A model generated the notes under the pieces. The model saw only the letters and a list, made by a program, of their open reading frames with translations, had not been told where the DNA came from and searched no databases. The translations under genes were made by a program, and so were the position numbers. A stretch of DNA of 64,000 nt from Basidiobolus meristosporus CBS 931.73 (Eukaryota > Basidiobolomycota > Basidiobolomycetes > Basidiobolales > Basidiobolaceae): contig MCFE01000452.1 of NCBI GenBank assembly GCA_002104905.1, positions 1 through 64,000 of the forward strand, given 5' to 3'. Shown in pieces: positions 46,704 through 58,993 of the stretch (position 1 is its first letter; every line of letters begins with the position of its first letter).

Positions 46704-49700
46704 GAACATCTATGTGCTTAGTTCTGGCATGATTAGTAGAACTACTGCTAATGAAAAACAATACTGATTATCTTTGTAAATACATGCTGGTTTATCTGAG
46801 TCAAAGCCTGAGTCTTGGAACAATTTCCATATCCATATAGCCTCCTTAGTTGCTTGGAAAGCATCCATATATTCAGCTTCAGTTGTAGATAGGGCCACAG
46901 TTGGTTGTTTGTTGCAATTCCAGGTAATAGCTGCACCAGCATAAAGAAATACATACCCATTGGTAGAGTATCTGTCAGTTAGATCTCTACCCAATCTTCA
47001 TCACTATAACCATCATATTCTTGCCTTTTAGCTGCTCCAGAGTATTCTAGTACCATTCTTATGGTACCTTGTAGATTTCTGAAAATCTGCTTAACTGCTA
47101 AAATTTGATCTGATCCATAATTCTGCATGTATTGAATGACTTTTCCAACTGCCACTGCAATATCAGGACTTGTAGACACCATGAAGTACATCAGGTTACC
47201 AACTATTGATTGATAGAGAAAGTTTTGGTTCATAATTGAGCTGTTTTCACCTAAAACTGGCTGAGATTTGCTCAATTGTAGATTATTTTCCATGGGGGGA
47301 GCTACAGGCTTGCAATTTTCCATTTTGAAGCATCTAACAATGTCACTGATGTACTAAGACTGATTCAGCACAATTCTTTATGTAAGTATGTCAAAATTCA
47401 CTTCAATTCCAAGAAAATAGTCCAATTTTCTAAGATCTTTCATCTCAAACTTGCTTGAGAGATCTGATATTGTCTGTTTAAGTGCCTTCTGGTCACTAAT
47501 AGCTAATATTAGGTTGTTCACATAAAGATCTAGAATGTTCACGCCCTTTTTGAGCTCTTTCACATATTTACTGTGATCTGCGGTGCTACAAATGAGCCCA
47601 ATCTCCACAAAGTTTGTGTCAATCTTGTTATACAATACTCTAGGTGCCTGTGTAAGCCCAAATAGCAGTTACCTGAGTCTGCACACCTTATGGGGACCTT
47701 TTGGATAGATAAAGCCTTTTCATTGCGCTGTATACATTGTTTCTTGCAAATCCCCATTTAGAAAGGCTGTTTTGATGTCCACTTGGTGTAGATCTGGACT
47801 GTGTACAGCTGCTAGGGCAAGAACTGTCCTAATGGAGTAAAACTTGGCAACCAGAGCAAATGTTTCCTTCAAGTCTAGTCCCTGGATCTGGGAATAGCCT
47901 TTAGCCACCAGTCTAGCCTTGTATTATTGACAGTATCATTGGAGGTTATCTTGATCTTGTAGACCCATCTACATCCTACTAGCTTTTTCCCATTTGGTAA
48001 GTTTATAAGTTCCCAAGTTTCTGCTGTGATCAGTGATTGGTACCCCTCCTGCATGGCTTGTTGCCACACGGTAGCATCTTGACTTTGCATTGCCTGTTCC
48101 TGACTCTGAGGTTTGGCACAAAAGGCAAGATAAGCTTCTTCATAATCATTGGATGGCTGCCACCAGGATCCAGGGGCATTTCTTATTCTGGTAGATCTCC
48201 TAACTGGCAAAATCAGCTCTGGCCTGGAGCTGGGAAATTTTCTTATCTATCTGACTGAATTTGGTATATATCTTTTTCATTAGTGTTGATTGCATCACCA
48301 GGCAGCTGACCAATGATTTTTGCGGTTTTCTGGTCTGAATTCTCCTCAAATGCAACATCCCTGCTCTTGATTAGCTTCTGAACTCCGCTATCATACACTC
48401 TATACCCATTAGTGTTGTCACAATTTCCAAGAAATATCTCTTTTCTACTCTTTGGCTCTAGCTTTGAGCAGTTTTTGTCATGAATATGATAAATGACACC
48501 ACTGCCAAAGATCCTGAGGTGCTGGAGGTCTGCTTTTTGCCTGTATATGCTTCAAAGGGTGTAATGTCATGTAGTGCTGTTGTTGGGCATCTATTCTTGA
48601 TGTATACTGTGGTTGCAATAGATTCAGCCTGAAACTTGTAGCCATTTCCTTGTTATGTAGCATAGATCTTCCCATCTCTACTATTGTTCTATTGGCATGT
48701 TCTGCTACCCCATTTTGCTGTGGAGTATGTGGAACAATGGTCTGTTGAAGTTTACCAGTAGATGAGCAGTATTTTGCAAACCCTTTTGAACAGGTTTCCC
48801 CCCCATCTTTGCTTCAGAGTATATTCAATTGATACCCAGTTTGTGTTTTGGCCATGTTCTTGAGGTGTTTGATTGTCTCTAAAGACTCATTCATTGTTTT
48901 GAGGAAGTATACCCATGTATATCTTGTCTGGTCATTAATAAAGTCATAAAGTTTCTCTTGGCTTCAAAGACCAGTGTACTCATGGGCCTGCAAATGTCTG
49001 AGTGTACAATAGCCTATATTTTGGTGTTGTTGATGTCTCCTGATCTCCTGAAATGTTACCTAGCTTGTTTGCCATGTGAAAATCCCTTACAGACACTGAA
49101 TATGATTGGAGTTGAGTAATTTAGGACTAAAACAAGCTGATTTTTCCCCAATTGGCTCACTTTCTGCTCCCCACTGTGTCCTAGCCTCCTATGTCATGTC
49201 CCCCCTTGGTTTCATCAGTTTCAGCAATGTTGGCATATTCAGGTACAATGATCTTGCATTGCAACTTGTATACACTGTGATCTCTGATTCCCAAAGCTAA
49301 TTTTTGTCCATTTTAACTCAATATTGAGCAGTACAGCTTAGTAAGAATAAATATCAGTCCCTGAGCCGTTGCTCTACTGACTTAAAGTAGGTTCTTAGCT
49401 ATTCCAGGTATGTAGAGTATGTCAGTTGGTTTTGCTGCAGTAGCTCCTGAGATATCACCCAAATGTAGCAGTATAGACCCACTAGTTGTAGCTTCCAGTT
49501 TAGAGTTGTCACTCAAATAAACCTTTTGTACACAAATAGTCTTTGAGTTGCTGAACCACTCTATTATACCACCAATATGCTGTGATGCTCCAGAGTCAAT
49601 ATACCATTCACTACTTTGGTTACTTGTACTCTGTTGTACAGTTACAAATATCTGTTCATCAGTAGTCATGTGGTTTGCCTGCTCCAGTTTCTGTTTTTTG

Positions 49701-50434
49701 TCTGCTTGTTTCTTCTTGCATTTTCTTGCCCAGTGCCATGGCTCCTTACAGTAGTTACAGCAACCAGGTTTTGTTTGGTTTTGTTGCTTTCCCTTCTTTT
49801 CTGTGTGCCTTTCTGTGTTGTATAGAGCATTGTCTTCAGTTTTCACTGCTTGATTATCACATCTGAGTTCTTCATGGAGAAGTCTTCCTTTGAAATAGTC
49901 TAAAGTCAAATTGTTGTCTGTGCTCTCAATAGAAAGTATGAGTGGCTCATACCTGTCTGGTAGGCTGCAAAGCAGACAGACCATCTTTTCTTATCCTCTA
50001 CACCAGCATTAATACTGTAATGCTCTATGCAAGTGTCTCCACTCTGGTAATGAGTTGTAGCATGTCATCATCTAGCTTCTTTCTCATGTTGAAGAGCTTT
50101 TGTTTTCAATTAAGCTTACTTGATACTGACTTTGCTTCAAAGATCTTCTCCAAGGACTCCCATGCTGCTTTAGCATTATTTGAAGCATGGCTTTGACCAA
50201 TGAAGGAATCTTAGACATTAATATATATAGCATAAAAGGCCTTTCTTTCCTTCTCTTGAAGCTTTGCCACTTCATCTGCTGTTTCTTTGGGCTCAACTTC
50301 TTTCCTGTTACTGTATTTCAAAGCTTTCTTTCCTCCAGTTGGATCAGCATCTTTATCCTCCAAAGTCCGTAGTTCTTCCCATCAAACCTCTCCTTTACAG
50401 GGAATATGTTTGTATTGTTCTGTTTGCTGGTAGA
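46704..50434 (-). pseudogene. CopB-2 gag-pol, decayed
   Basis: RNase H (46710-46994), RT (46979-47908, with LYVNNLILA in place of YVDD, so the two catalytic aspartates are lost), linker (47875-48210), integrase (about 48480-49100), protease and knuckle (49382-49984: CNYCKEPWHWARKC, in which the usual Gly is Trp, and WYIDSGASQHI). The gag start codon is ATA instead of ATG at about 50434. The last part of pol lies on the other side of CopB-1 (41859-42016). Confidence 0.9.
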
Positions 50435-50476
50435 AGTTATCTTTAAAGTAGGTTAAGGCAGTCAAGGCTCATAGCC

Positions 50477-51136
50477 TGTTGCAACTTAAAAAGTGATTGT
50501 GATCCAAGGAACTTATCAAGACATAGTGATGATGGTTGAGCTTTTGTTTATTCATAAAGAGAATCAGTGTTTACACCTTTATAGAAGCAATACAACTATA
50601 ACACTCAGTAAGGAGGGTTTTGTAACATTCAGGAGCTTTCTGTAACAGTTGCAGGGTGGTATATAATGGTTGATAAAAAGTGTTATTCTGATCATCACTA
50701 TAGAGGAATAATTATAGGATCATAAATGTGAAGAAACTGACAAAGCTGGGGCCACATACTAGTCCTAGAGTGAACAAGACTAGTCCAGAATTGTTAAATA
50801 AATTTTTATCTGCTGAATGATGCTAAATAGTCCAATATTTCAACAGATAAAAGGATCTTATCAAGATATAGTGACAGTAGTTGAACTGTTGTTATTCATA
50901 AAGAACCTCAATATTTGTACCTTTGTAGAAGTAATATAAATGTTACACTCATTAGAGAGAGCTTCTCAACACTGAGGAGCTTTCTGTGACAGCTTCTGGG
51001 TTAGTAAATAGTGCTTTGTAAAAGTGCCAATTTGATCATGGCTATAGGGGAATATTCAAAGGATCATAAATCTGAAGAAAGTGGTAAAGTCAGGGCTGTA
51101 AGTTAGTTCTACAGTCACCAAGACTAAAGCTGGCTG
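50477..51136 (-). repeat. CopB-2 right LTR plus second truncated LTR
   Basis: 50477-50845 is a full CopB LTR, joined directly to GATAAAAGGATCTTATCAAG and the rest of a second LTR (50846 to about 51130), which stops before its end and is joined to an RT fragment. The junction is the same as in the left LTR at 41802. Confidence 0.75.
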
Positions 51137-51442
51137 CTATTAACTCAGTCTCAGTTTATTGTGCATGGGGATAGCTGCAGGCTTGCAATTTTCTGTCTTG
51201 AAGCATCTAAGAGTGTCCCTGATGTCCCTGGACTGATTCAGCACAATTTTACACATTGGTATGTCAAATTTGACTGTAATTCCAAGAAAATAGCTCTGTT
51301 TTCCAAGATCTTTCTTCTGAAACTTGCTGAAGAGATCTGATTTTGTGTGTTTAAGTGCCTCCTGGTCACTTGTAGCTATTATTAGGTCATCCACTTAAAG
51401 AACCTAGATCATGACACCCTTATTGGGCTGTTTTGGATATAT

Positions 51443-51810
51443 TGTTATGATCTGCCGCTTGAATGTTTAAGTTAGATCAGTTTTTAGTCAAATCAGTTAG
51501 TATATGTTTAGGTTATCAATATATCAGTATTATTTATGAAATCAGCAGCATTAGTCAGCAAATGAATCAGCAGATCCTTTTCAGACAGAAATAGATATAC
51601 TAAGTAAGATCTTATTGGGTGATGATGATGCAATCAAATGAGTCATCAGCCACAACCTACACTAGGAAATACAATTAGTCAGCAATTGATCTGGCAAAAT
51701 GTATATAAGGAGCTGCTGGAACCTCAATAAAAATCAGTTCAAGTTTTAGTGAATACAATACTAGCTAAACTCCCTATTCCTCTACAACTCTTATACCAAG
51801 ACTTGTAACA
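51443..51810 (+). repeat. GypA 5' LTR
   Basis: 368 bp. Contains TATATAAGGAGCTG (promoter-like) followed by CAATAAAAATC (poly(A)-like) near 51725. Confidence 0.95.
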
Positions 51811-51868
51811 TTGGTAGCAGCAATAACCAGAAACATCCCTGCTGAAGAAAGAAGAAACCACCCTCAAG

Positions 51869-54800
51869 ATGTTGGACAATCAAGAATGGAAGAATGCCAT
51901 GCAGTAAATCCTGGCCCAACAGCAACAGTTACTCCAGATCCTCAGCCAACAGCAACAAGGAATGACAACCATGGCTCAGAGCCAGCAAAGCCCTGTCAAG
52001 AGCAACTTTGGTGTGAAGGTCAACCGGTACCATGGCAGAGTCAATGAAAACCTGGGAACTTGGCTCTTTCAGATTGAAGAAGCTTTTAAAGCTAAAGGAA
52101 TTGCTCCAGAGAGCAAGTTGCATTATGCAGCTTCTTACCTGGCAGATGCAGCCTTACAGTGGTACCACAACAAGATCAGGTCAGCCACTATGATGGGATG
52201 CTCTACAATCTCTACCTGGGATGAGTTTGTGTCGGAAATTCAGGGTGCTTTTGAACCTCCACACCAGCAGACACTACTAAGAAGGAAGTTAATGACACTC
52301 AGACGGAAAGGAATGGTTCAAGAATACATCTATGAGTACAGATGTCTACTTGGACAAGTTGAAAGAATGGACCCCTTGGATCAAGTTGAGTACTTTATTG
52401 ATGAGTTGAAAGAAAGTACTTGCAAGGAAGTGAATTACCAAAGACCTCAGACTATTGAAGAAGCCATCAAGATTGCCATTGACTATGACTCAGCTATGTT
52501 TGGAGTTGGGAAGCCTACAGTGACTAATCAGAAAGGCTACAATCATTATGAAAGAAGACAGTCAGAAGCAGTACCAATGGAAATAGACGCTATGCAGAAA
52601 AATCCTACCTCAGAAGAATGTAACAAGAAAGGACTTTGCTTCAATTGCCACCAGCAGGTACATATTGCAAAGTACTGCCCTCAGAGAAGAAATGGACACC
52701 AGCCAACAAGAACCTTCAACAATATTGAGTCCTATGAACACAGTAATGTGTAAGATGAGCTTGAAGAAGACTCAGAACTCACCTTCCACATGACACAAGA
52801 ATACCTATCCCAGATGACCTCAAACTCAGGAAAGCTATTATACTTGAATGGAGTAATCAATGGAGTACCTGCCAAGATCATGATTGACTCCAGAGCATCA
52901 CATGAGTACATGTCAGAGCAATTTGCTTTGAAAGCTGGGATCAACTTGGAACCTACCAAATCAACTTCAGTCTCCACAGCTGATGGGAACTCTCACATAA
53001 TCAACAGTATTACCCAGCCAGTAGGAATGAAGATCAATGACTATGAAGAAGACCTACAGGCTTTTATATTTGGGAACTGCAAGTTTGACCTTGTACTTGG
53101 AAAAACCTGGCTATTTTGTTGTAATCCATCAATCAACTGGAGAACCCATGCTACTCAGATCCAAAAAGACAACAAGACCAATGAGCTATTACCTGCTAGG
53201 CTGGATTTCAACTTGGTCAATTCTAGTGTGTGTGAGACAAGTGAACTTAGCAAGACCCGGTTCTGTAGAGCACTTAGAAAAGGTACTCAGATGTTCCTCA
53301 TGGTGGTTTTACAGGAGGATTCCTCTACCCCAGCACACCAGCAGGTCCAGACTCTCTTGAAGAAATATTCAGACGTGTTTCCAGATGAGCTTGTAAGCCT
53401 ACCACCAGTCAGAGATGTGGATCATGCCATTGACACAGGAGATAGCCCCCCAGTGAGCAAGACACCTTACAGAATGAGTCCATTGGAATTGGAGGAAATG
53501 AAGAGACAAATTGATCAGCTATTGGAGCAAGGATACATCAGGCGCAGCAAGTCACCCTGGGGAGCACCAGTGCTTTTTGTCAAAAAGAAGGATGGAACAC
53601 TTAGGATGTGCATTGACTACAGAGCCCTGAACTCAGTTACCATCAAGAATAAGTACCCCATACCTCAGATTGATGAGCTTTTGGACCAACTTAATGGAGC
53701 CACTATTTTCAGCAAGATTGACCTCATGTCAGGATACAACCAAATTAGGGTGAAACCAGAAGATATTCCTAAGACAGCATTTAGGACCAGATATGGACAT
53801 TACAAGTACTTAGTCATGAGTTTTGGCCTCACTAATGCCCCTGCAACATTCATGACGCTGATGCAGACTGTCTTTCAGGAGTACTTAGACAAGTTTGTGG
53901 TGATCTACCTGGATGACATATTGATATACAGCAAGACAGAAGAGGATCACGTAGTGCACATTGAAAAGGTCTTGGAGAAACTAAGAGAGAACAAGCTATA
54001 AGGCAAGCTAGCCAAGTGTGAATTCTTCAAGGAGCACGTTGAATACCTGGGACACATAGTGACTAGCACAGGAGTGACCTTAGACCCTAAGAAGGTTGAA
54101 GTTATGAAGAATTTGAAGCAGCCCAATAGCATATCAGAACTCAGATCCTTCCTTGGAATGGTTTCCTATTATCAGAGATTTGTCAAGTCTTTTGCAAGTA
54201 TTGCAGCTCCTTTAACTGATATCCTCAAGAAAGACAATGCCTACAAGTGGGACATAGCTTGTGAGACTGCCTTCCAGATGCTCAAGAATGAACTTGCTAA
54301 GCTGCCAAGCTTAAGAATACCAGACTTCAGAAAAGAGTTCACTCCGTGCACAGATGCTTCAGATTATGGAATTGGTGGAGTGCTGAGGCAAGAACACAAG
54401 GGAAAGGACTACCCTGTTGCCTTTGAGTCTAAGAAACTGAACTCAGCAGAACAAAACTATCCAGTCCATGAGAAGGAGATGCTTGCTATTATACACTGTT
54501 TGAAGACATGGAGATGCTATAATGAAGGAGTCAAATGCACTGTGAAGACTGATCATGCCTCCCTCCAGTATGTATTTACTCAGAAGGTACTCTCTAGAAG
54601 AATGACAAGATGGAGTGAATACATTCAGCAATTTGACCTGGAGATTGTCTACTGCCCTGGAAAAAACAACACGGTCGCTGATGCCTTATCAAGATTAGAT
54701 CAAGTTGCACAACTCAACTTGGTGCATGAATCAGATTGGCCAAGCCTATTACCAAAGTACTTGGAGGACCAAGCCATTCCTAATGAGGTGGATGAAGAGA

Positions 54801-56002
54801 TAAAGAAGATAATCCGGGTTGAAGCTAGCAAATTTGTTGTACAGGATGAAACACTCTACCAAATTGTTGATGGAAGCCCTATTGCCTATTGTCCTTATGT
54901 TGCTTGCCTGGATTTAATACATAAGCTACACAATGGATATGGACATCTTGGGATTGAAGGAACCTATAGCCTTGTGAAAGCCAGAGCATGGTGGCCCAGA
55001 ATGAAACAAAATATTGAGAAGCTAGTGAAAACATGCCCAAACTGCCAAATCAATCAAGGCCAACCACAAAGAATTGCCAAACTCTTCCCTTTGGAGCCTG
55101 TAAGACCATTTGAGAGATGGGGAATTGACTTTATTGGAAGACTGCCAACTACCAGGAAATGCAACCTTTGGATCCTAGTAGCAATTTACCATGCCACTAA
55201 ATGGCCAGTTGCTAAAGCTGTACCAATAGCCAGTGAACAAGAAGTTGCAAGTTTCATTTACTATGTGATCCTGATGAATTTTGGATGCCCTGTGGAGATC
55301 TTATCTGATAGAGGAGCAAACTTTCTGGCAAAGACATTAGAGGCTTACCTGGAAATGCAGCAGATCAGACACCTGAAAACCTTGGTATATCACCCCAGAA
55401 CTAATGAAGTCACTGAGTGGTTTAATGGATTATCTGGAAAAATGCTGACCAAGTATGCAAATGGAGTTGTCAGTAGATGGGATGAGTATATAGACCAAGC
55501 ACTCTTTGCATGCAGAGTCAGAGTACACAACACCACCCAGCAATCACCATTTTACTTAGTATATGGATGAGAACCAAGGATTCCAGGAGATCTCACACAA
55601 CCAAAGCTTACAGACACCTTTGAAGATGAACTCAGTCAGCCAAGTAGACACCAGCAACTGGAACAAAGACGTCAAGAGGCACAGACCAAAGTATCTCAAA
55701 GTGCAGAAAAGATGAAGCAGAGCTTTGATAAGACTATAGTACCAGAAGCATTGATAGTTGGGAACTTTGTATTGCTAAGAAACAACACTTGGAAGAAGTT
55801 TGAGCCACAATGGACAGGACCATTTAAGATCATCAGAGAATGTCCATTTGCAACTTACCAACTGGTGGACAAACAAGATAATATCTGGGAAGACTTAGTG
55901 CATAGGGACAGACTCAAGCTTGCAAGACTTGTTGATAATACTGAACCATCAAGATATTGGTATCACAAGAAAAGAGATTCAGGAGAACCCTCTCAATGTT
56001 AG
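51869..56002 (+). pseudogene. GypA gag-pol, one frame with four stop codons
   Basis: One reading frame runs from ATG 51869 to TAG after 55999, about 1,377 codons. Domains: gag (WLFQIEEAFKAKGI, ADAALQWYHNK), zinc knuckle CFNCHQQVHIAKYC (about 52639; Gly before His is Val), protease [10 protein letters not shown] (Gly of DSGA replaced by Arg), RT ([36 protein letters not shown] near 53910), RNase H (CTDASDYGIGGVLRQ), integrase zinc site (HLGIEGTYSLV...CPNCQ) and core (WGIDFIGRLP, LSDRGANFLAK). In-frame stops: TAA 51905, TAA 52751, TAA 53999, TGA 55568. Each can derive from CAA or CGA by one C-to-T. Confidence 0.95.
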
Positions 56003-56012
56003 TGGGGGAGAA

Positions 56013-56380
56013 TGTTATGATCTGCAGCTTGAATGTTTAAGTTAGATCAGTTTTTAGTCAAATCAATTAGTATATTTTTAGGTTATCAGTATATCAGTAT
56101 TATCTATGGAATCAGTAGCATTAGTCAGCAAATGAATCAGCAGATCCTTATCAGACAGAAATAGATATTTTAAGTAAGATCTTATTGGGTGATGATGATG
56201 CAATCAAATGAGTCATCAGCCACAACCTACACTAGGAAATACAATTAGTCAGAAATTGATCTGGCAAAATGTATATAAGGATCTGTTGGAACCTCAATAA
56301 AAATCAGTTCAAGTTTTAGTGAATACAATACTAGCTAAACTCCCTATTCCTCTACAACTCTTATACCAAGACTTGTAACA
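56013..56380 (+). repeat. GypA 3' LTR
   Basis: 368 bp, preceded by the polypurine tract; ATAT follows at 56381. Confidence 0.95.
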
Positions 56381-56918
56381 ATATACTGTGATCTGCAGTG
56401 CAACAACTGAACCCAATCTCCCCCAAATATATGTTAATCTTATTATAACATGCTCTGGTGCTTGCTTAAGCCCATTCAATAACTTCTCAAGTGTGCACAC
56501 CTTATTGGAGCCTTTTGAATCAGTAAAACCCTCTGGTTGCTTCTTGTATATAGTTTGTTGCAAGTCCCCATTTAGAAAGGCTGTTCTGATATCCATTTGG
56601 TGTGGATCTAGACTGAGTAAAGCTGCTAGGGCTAGAACTGTCTTGATGGAGTTGAACTTGGCAGCCAGAGCAGATGTTTCCTTAAGGCCAAGTCCCTGGA
56701 TCTGGAAATAGCCTTTAGCCACAAATCTAGCCTTGTACTTATTGATGGTACCATTTGAGGTTATCTTGATCTGGTAGACCCCTCTACATCCTATTGGCTT
56801 TCTGCCATTTGATAAATCTACCAGTTCCCACATTTTGCCCTGATCAGTGATTGGTACTCCTCCTGAATGGCTTGTTGCCACATAGTAACATCTGAACTTT
56901 ACATTGTCTGTTTCAGAA

Positions 56919-57215
56919 CCCTAAGAAAAAAATCAAGGAAAGGTCAGTAGAATACTATCATAAAATTGGCTGAAAACTATCATTATCTCATTTTTTAGCA
57001 GTTGGGCAGACAAGCAGATATATTTTCAAACAGGAAACTAGGCTAGGCAGGACTCACACCAAATTTGGTAATTAGCCGGCCACTACTTCCATCAATAATT
57101 GCAACTGAATATTTGTACAAAAACACCATTTGAATACCAGCTAAATGCCATCAGAATACAAGCAGAGGCTGGCTGAAAATCAGATGAATTACAGGTTTGA
57201 GATTTTTCATAGGGG
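56919..57215. mobile_element. Small inverted-repeat element (MITE-like)
   Basis: A 0.3-kb AT-rich insertion in CopB-3. It begins CCCTAAGAAAAAAATC and ends GATTTTTCATAGGGG, i.e. imperfect inverted ends CCCTATGAAAAATC. The ends resemble those of Plv, but the interior does not. The flanks TTTCAGAA and TTTCTGAG could be an imperfect 8-bp duplication, which would instead suggest hAT. No coding region. Confidence 0.55.
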
Positions 57216-57712
57216 TTTCTGAGGTTTGCCACATAAGGCAAGATAAGCTTCTTCAGAATCATTAGATATCTACCACCAGGATCCAGGGGCATTTCTGATT
57301 CTGGTAGATCTCCTAACTGGGATAATATGCTCTGATCTGAAGCTGGTAGAGTTATCTTTCATATCTGACTGAATAAGATATATATCTTCTTCATCAGTGT
57401 TGATTGCATCATTAGGCAGCAGGCCATTGATTTCAGTGGCTTTCTGATCTGAATTCTCCTCAGATACAATGTCCCTTCTCTTGATAAGCTTCTGAATTTT
57501 GCCATTATACACTCCATACCCTTTAGTATCCTCTCAAAACCCAAGAATGACCTCTTTTCTACTCTTTGGTTCCAACTTTGAGTGTTTTTTGTCAGTAATG
57601 TGATAAAAAACATTACTGCCAAATATCCTGAAATACTGGAGGTATAGTTTTTTGCATGTATATGCTTCAAGGAGTGTAGAATCATGTAGTGCTGTTATTA
57701 GACATCCATTCT

Positions 57713-58330
57713 ACAAGGCTCATGACTAAGCACATGAGTTATTCTGCCAATTGCACAATGCAACAAGTCTATCAGTATATATATAAGAGGCATGGCAAAA
57801 TATATGCTTTCAGATGCATTGATGCCAAGAGATATTGGCTAAAACTGATGGGGTTCTGGGGCAAAACATTGATAGTGTGCCTAGATTACAATATATTATG
57901 GAACAAACTAGAATACCACATGGGGATATGGAAGAGATCAGGTGAGCATACTGCATGGGGAGAATAGGTTATGCTTTCAAGCTGACCTCACCCTTCTAAA
58001 TTTGGCCCATATAATAACAGTACTGCAGAAGAAGACTCCTTAATGGATTGCAAGCCATAATTCCATCAAAAAAGTGCCCTGCTTGAGTCTAGTAAAGTCT
58101 CACTGCTAGACAAGACAGCATCTAAGGATAAAATCAATGCTTAGAGTTTGCTGAATAACTGAGCCCAGTGTTCAATTCACTATTCAGTTATGCACAGCAT
58201 TGGGTAGAAAAGGCTTACATTTAACAGCAGGTATACCAAGCTGCATGCAACCCTTTGAAAAACTGGAGATATTTGAAATAAATGGCAAGATATTGCAGAG
58301 CTTGGGGACATTATACTGCAGTAATTTTAC
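57713..58330 (+). pseudogene. Plv transposase fragments, far decayed
   Basis: 57960-58130 matches the acidic N-terminal region of the transposase (CACCCTTCTAAATTTGGCCC versus CAGCCTTCTGAATATGGC at 14800), and 58240-58320 matches the block around 16100-16150 (GGCAAGATATTGCAGAG). No frame is preserved. Confidence 0.5.
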
Positions 58331-58993
58331 CAGTCTTTACAGGTATATTTGGGCAATATTTTGACACACTACTTGGAAAATATCCCTACTGTGCAAATGC
58401 CACTCTGGCATGGAGTCTTGAGCATGTGCTGGCCTTCTGACAGGATAACCTGAAATATTATTAAATTGCAGAATGACCATGAGTACAATCAGTAACTTTA
58501 GTTAGCACATGTAGTGTTTGTGGTATGCGAATCTTACAAAGCAATACATCAAGACATAACTAATTAATGTCCATTTGACAAGACATTGCATTCTTTCCCT
58601 AAAGCCAAATTCTGATTTGGGTACATGATTTGTAAAAATGTATCAGTCAGTACTTGATATCTATTGACTACAAATAGCATATCACAACCTTCAGTATAGT
58701 GTCAGCCAGAAGAAGGAAGAAAGTGAGCCCAGATATGAAGCAAGAATTCAAAGAGTGATATTTATTGGTTATATTACACATATTGATTGCCAAGGTTATT
58801 TTTTGGTCTTTTGTATGGATGACATCTCACCAAGATATTTAATCCAAGTAATTCACATATTTATTCTGGTTGCATGGCATTTTATCCTAATCTGAAAGGG
58901 TCGAGTAGACATTCACGTTTTCTGTACCTAGTCTGTCAGAAAGGTTCCTATCTTTGATGGAGTTAATATCACTTCCATGATGGCTTTAATGGA
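58331..58993. other. Transition zone to the CpG-rich segment
   Basis: No gene or recognisable repeat. A TTTATT (minus-strand AATAAA) at about 58760 could be the poly(A) signal of the gene ending at 58994. CpG becomes frequent from about 58895 onward. Confidence 0.5.

Larger units (their letters stand above)
41441..51136 (-). mobile_element. CopB-2, older copia copy hosting CopB-1
   Basis: Minus-strand element: composite LTR at the left (41441-41858), pol 3' end, a break at 42016/46704 where CopB-1 is inserted, then RNase H to gag (46704-50434) and LTR sequence at the right (50477-51136). Interruption by CopB-1 with a GAACA duplication shows CopB-2 is the older. The outer target duplication is not visible. 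Confidence 0.8.
51443..56380 (+). mobile_element. GypA, nearly intact Ty3/gypsy retrotransposon
   Basis: 4,938 bp. LTRs 51443-51810 and 56013-56380 (368 bp each, roughly 14 differences by eye), starting TGTTATGATC and ending TTGTAACA. ATAT occurs at both flanks, fitting a 4-bp duplication, and the CopB-3 RT sequence reads through. Primer site TGGTAGCAGC one base after the 5' LTR matches the 3' end of initiator tRNA-Met. Polypurine tract GTGGGGGAGAA precedes the 3' LTR. Gene order RT, RNase H, integrase is that of gypsy. Confidence 0.96.
51137..57712 (-). mobile_element. CopB-3 fragment, split by GypA and a small element
   Basis: RT sequence 51140-51442 (DDLIIATSDQEALKHTKSDL), interrupted by GypA (51443-56380), resuming 56381-56918 with RT and linker, interrupted by a 0.3-kb element, and then 57216-57712 with linker and integrase end (IPVRRSTRIRNAPGSWW). 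Minus strand. Gag, protease, RNase H and LTRs are missing. Stops and frameshifts are frequent. Confidence 0.85.

Noticed and set aside
42017-56380. Possible endogenous retroviruses
   Set aside because: CopB has copia gene order and no envelope frame; GypA ends after the integrase tail with no further gene. Ordinary LTR retrotransposons.
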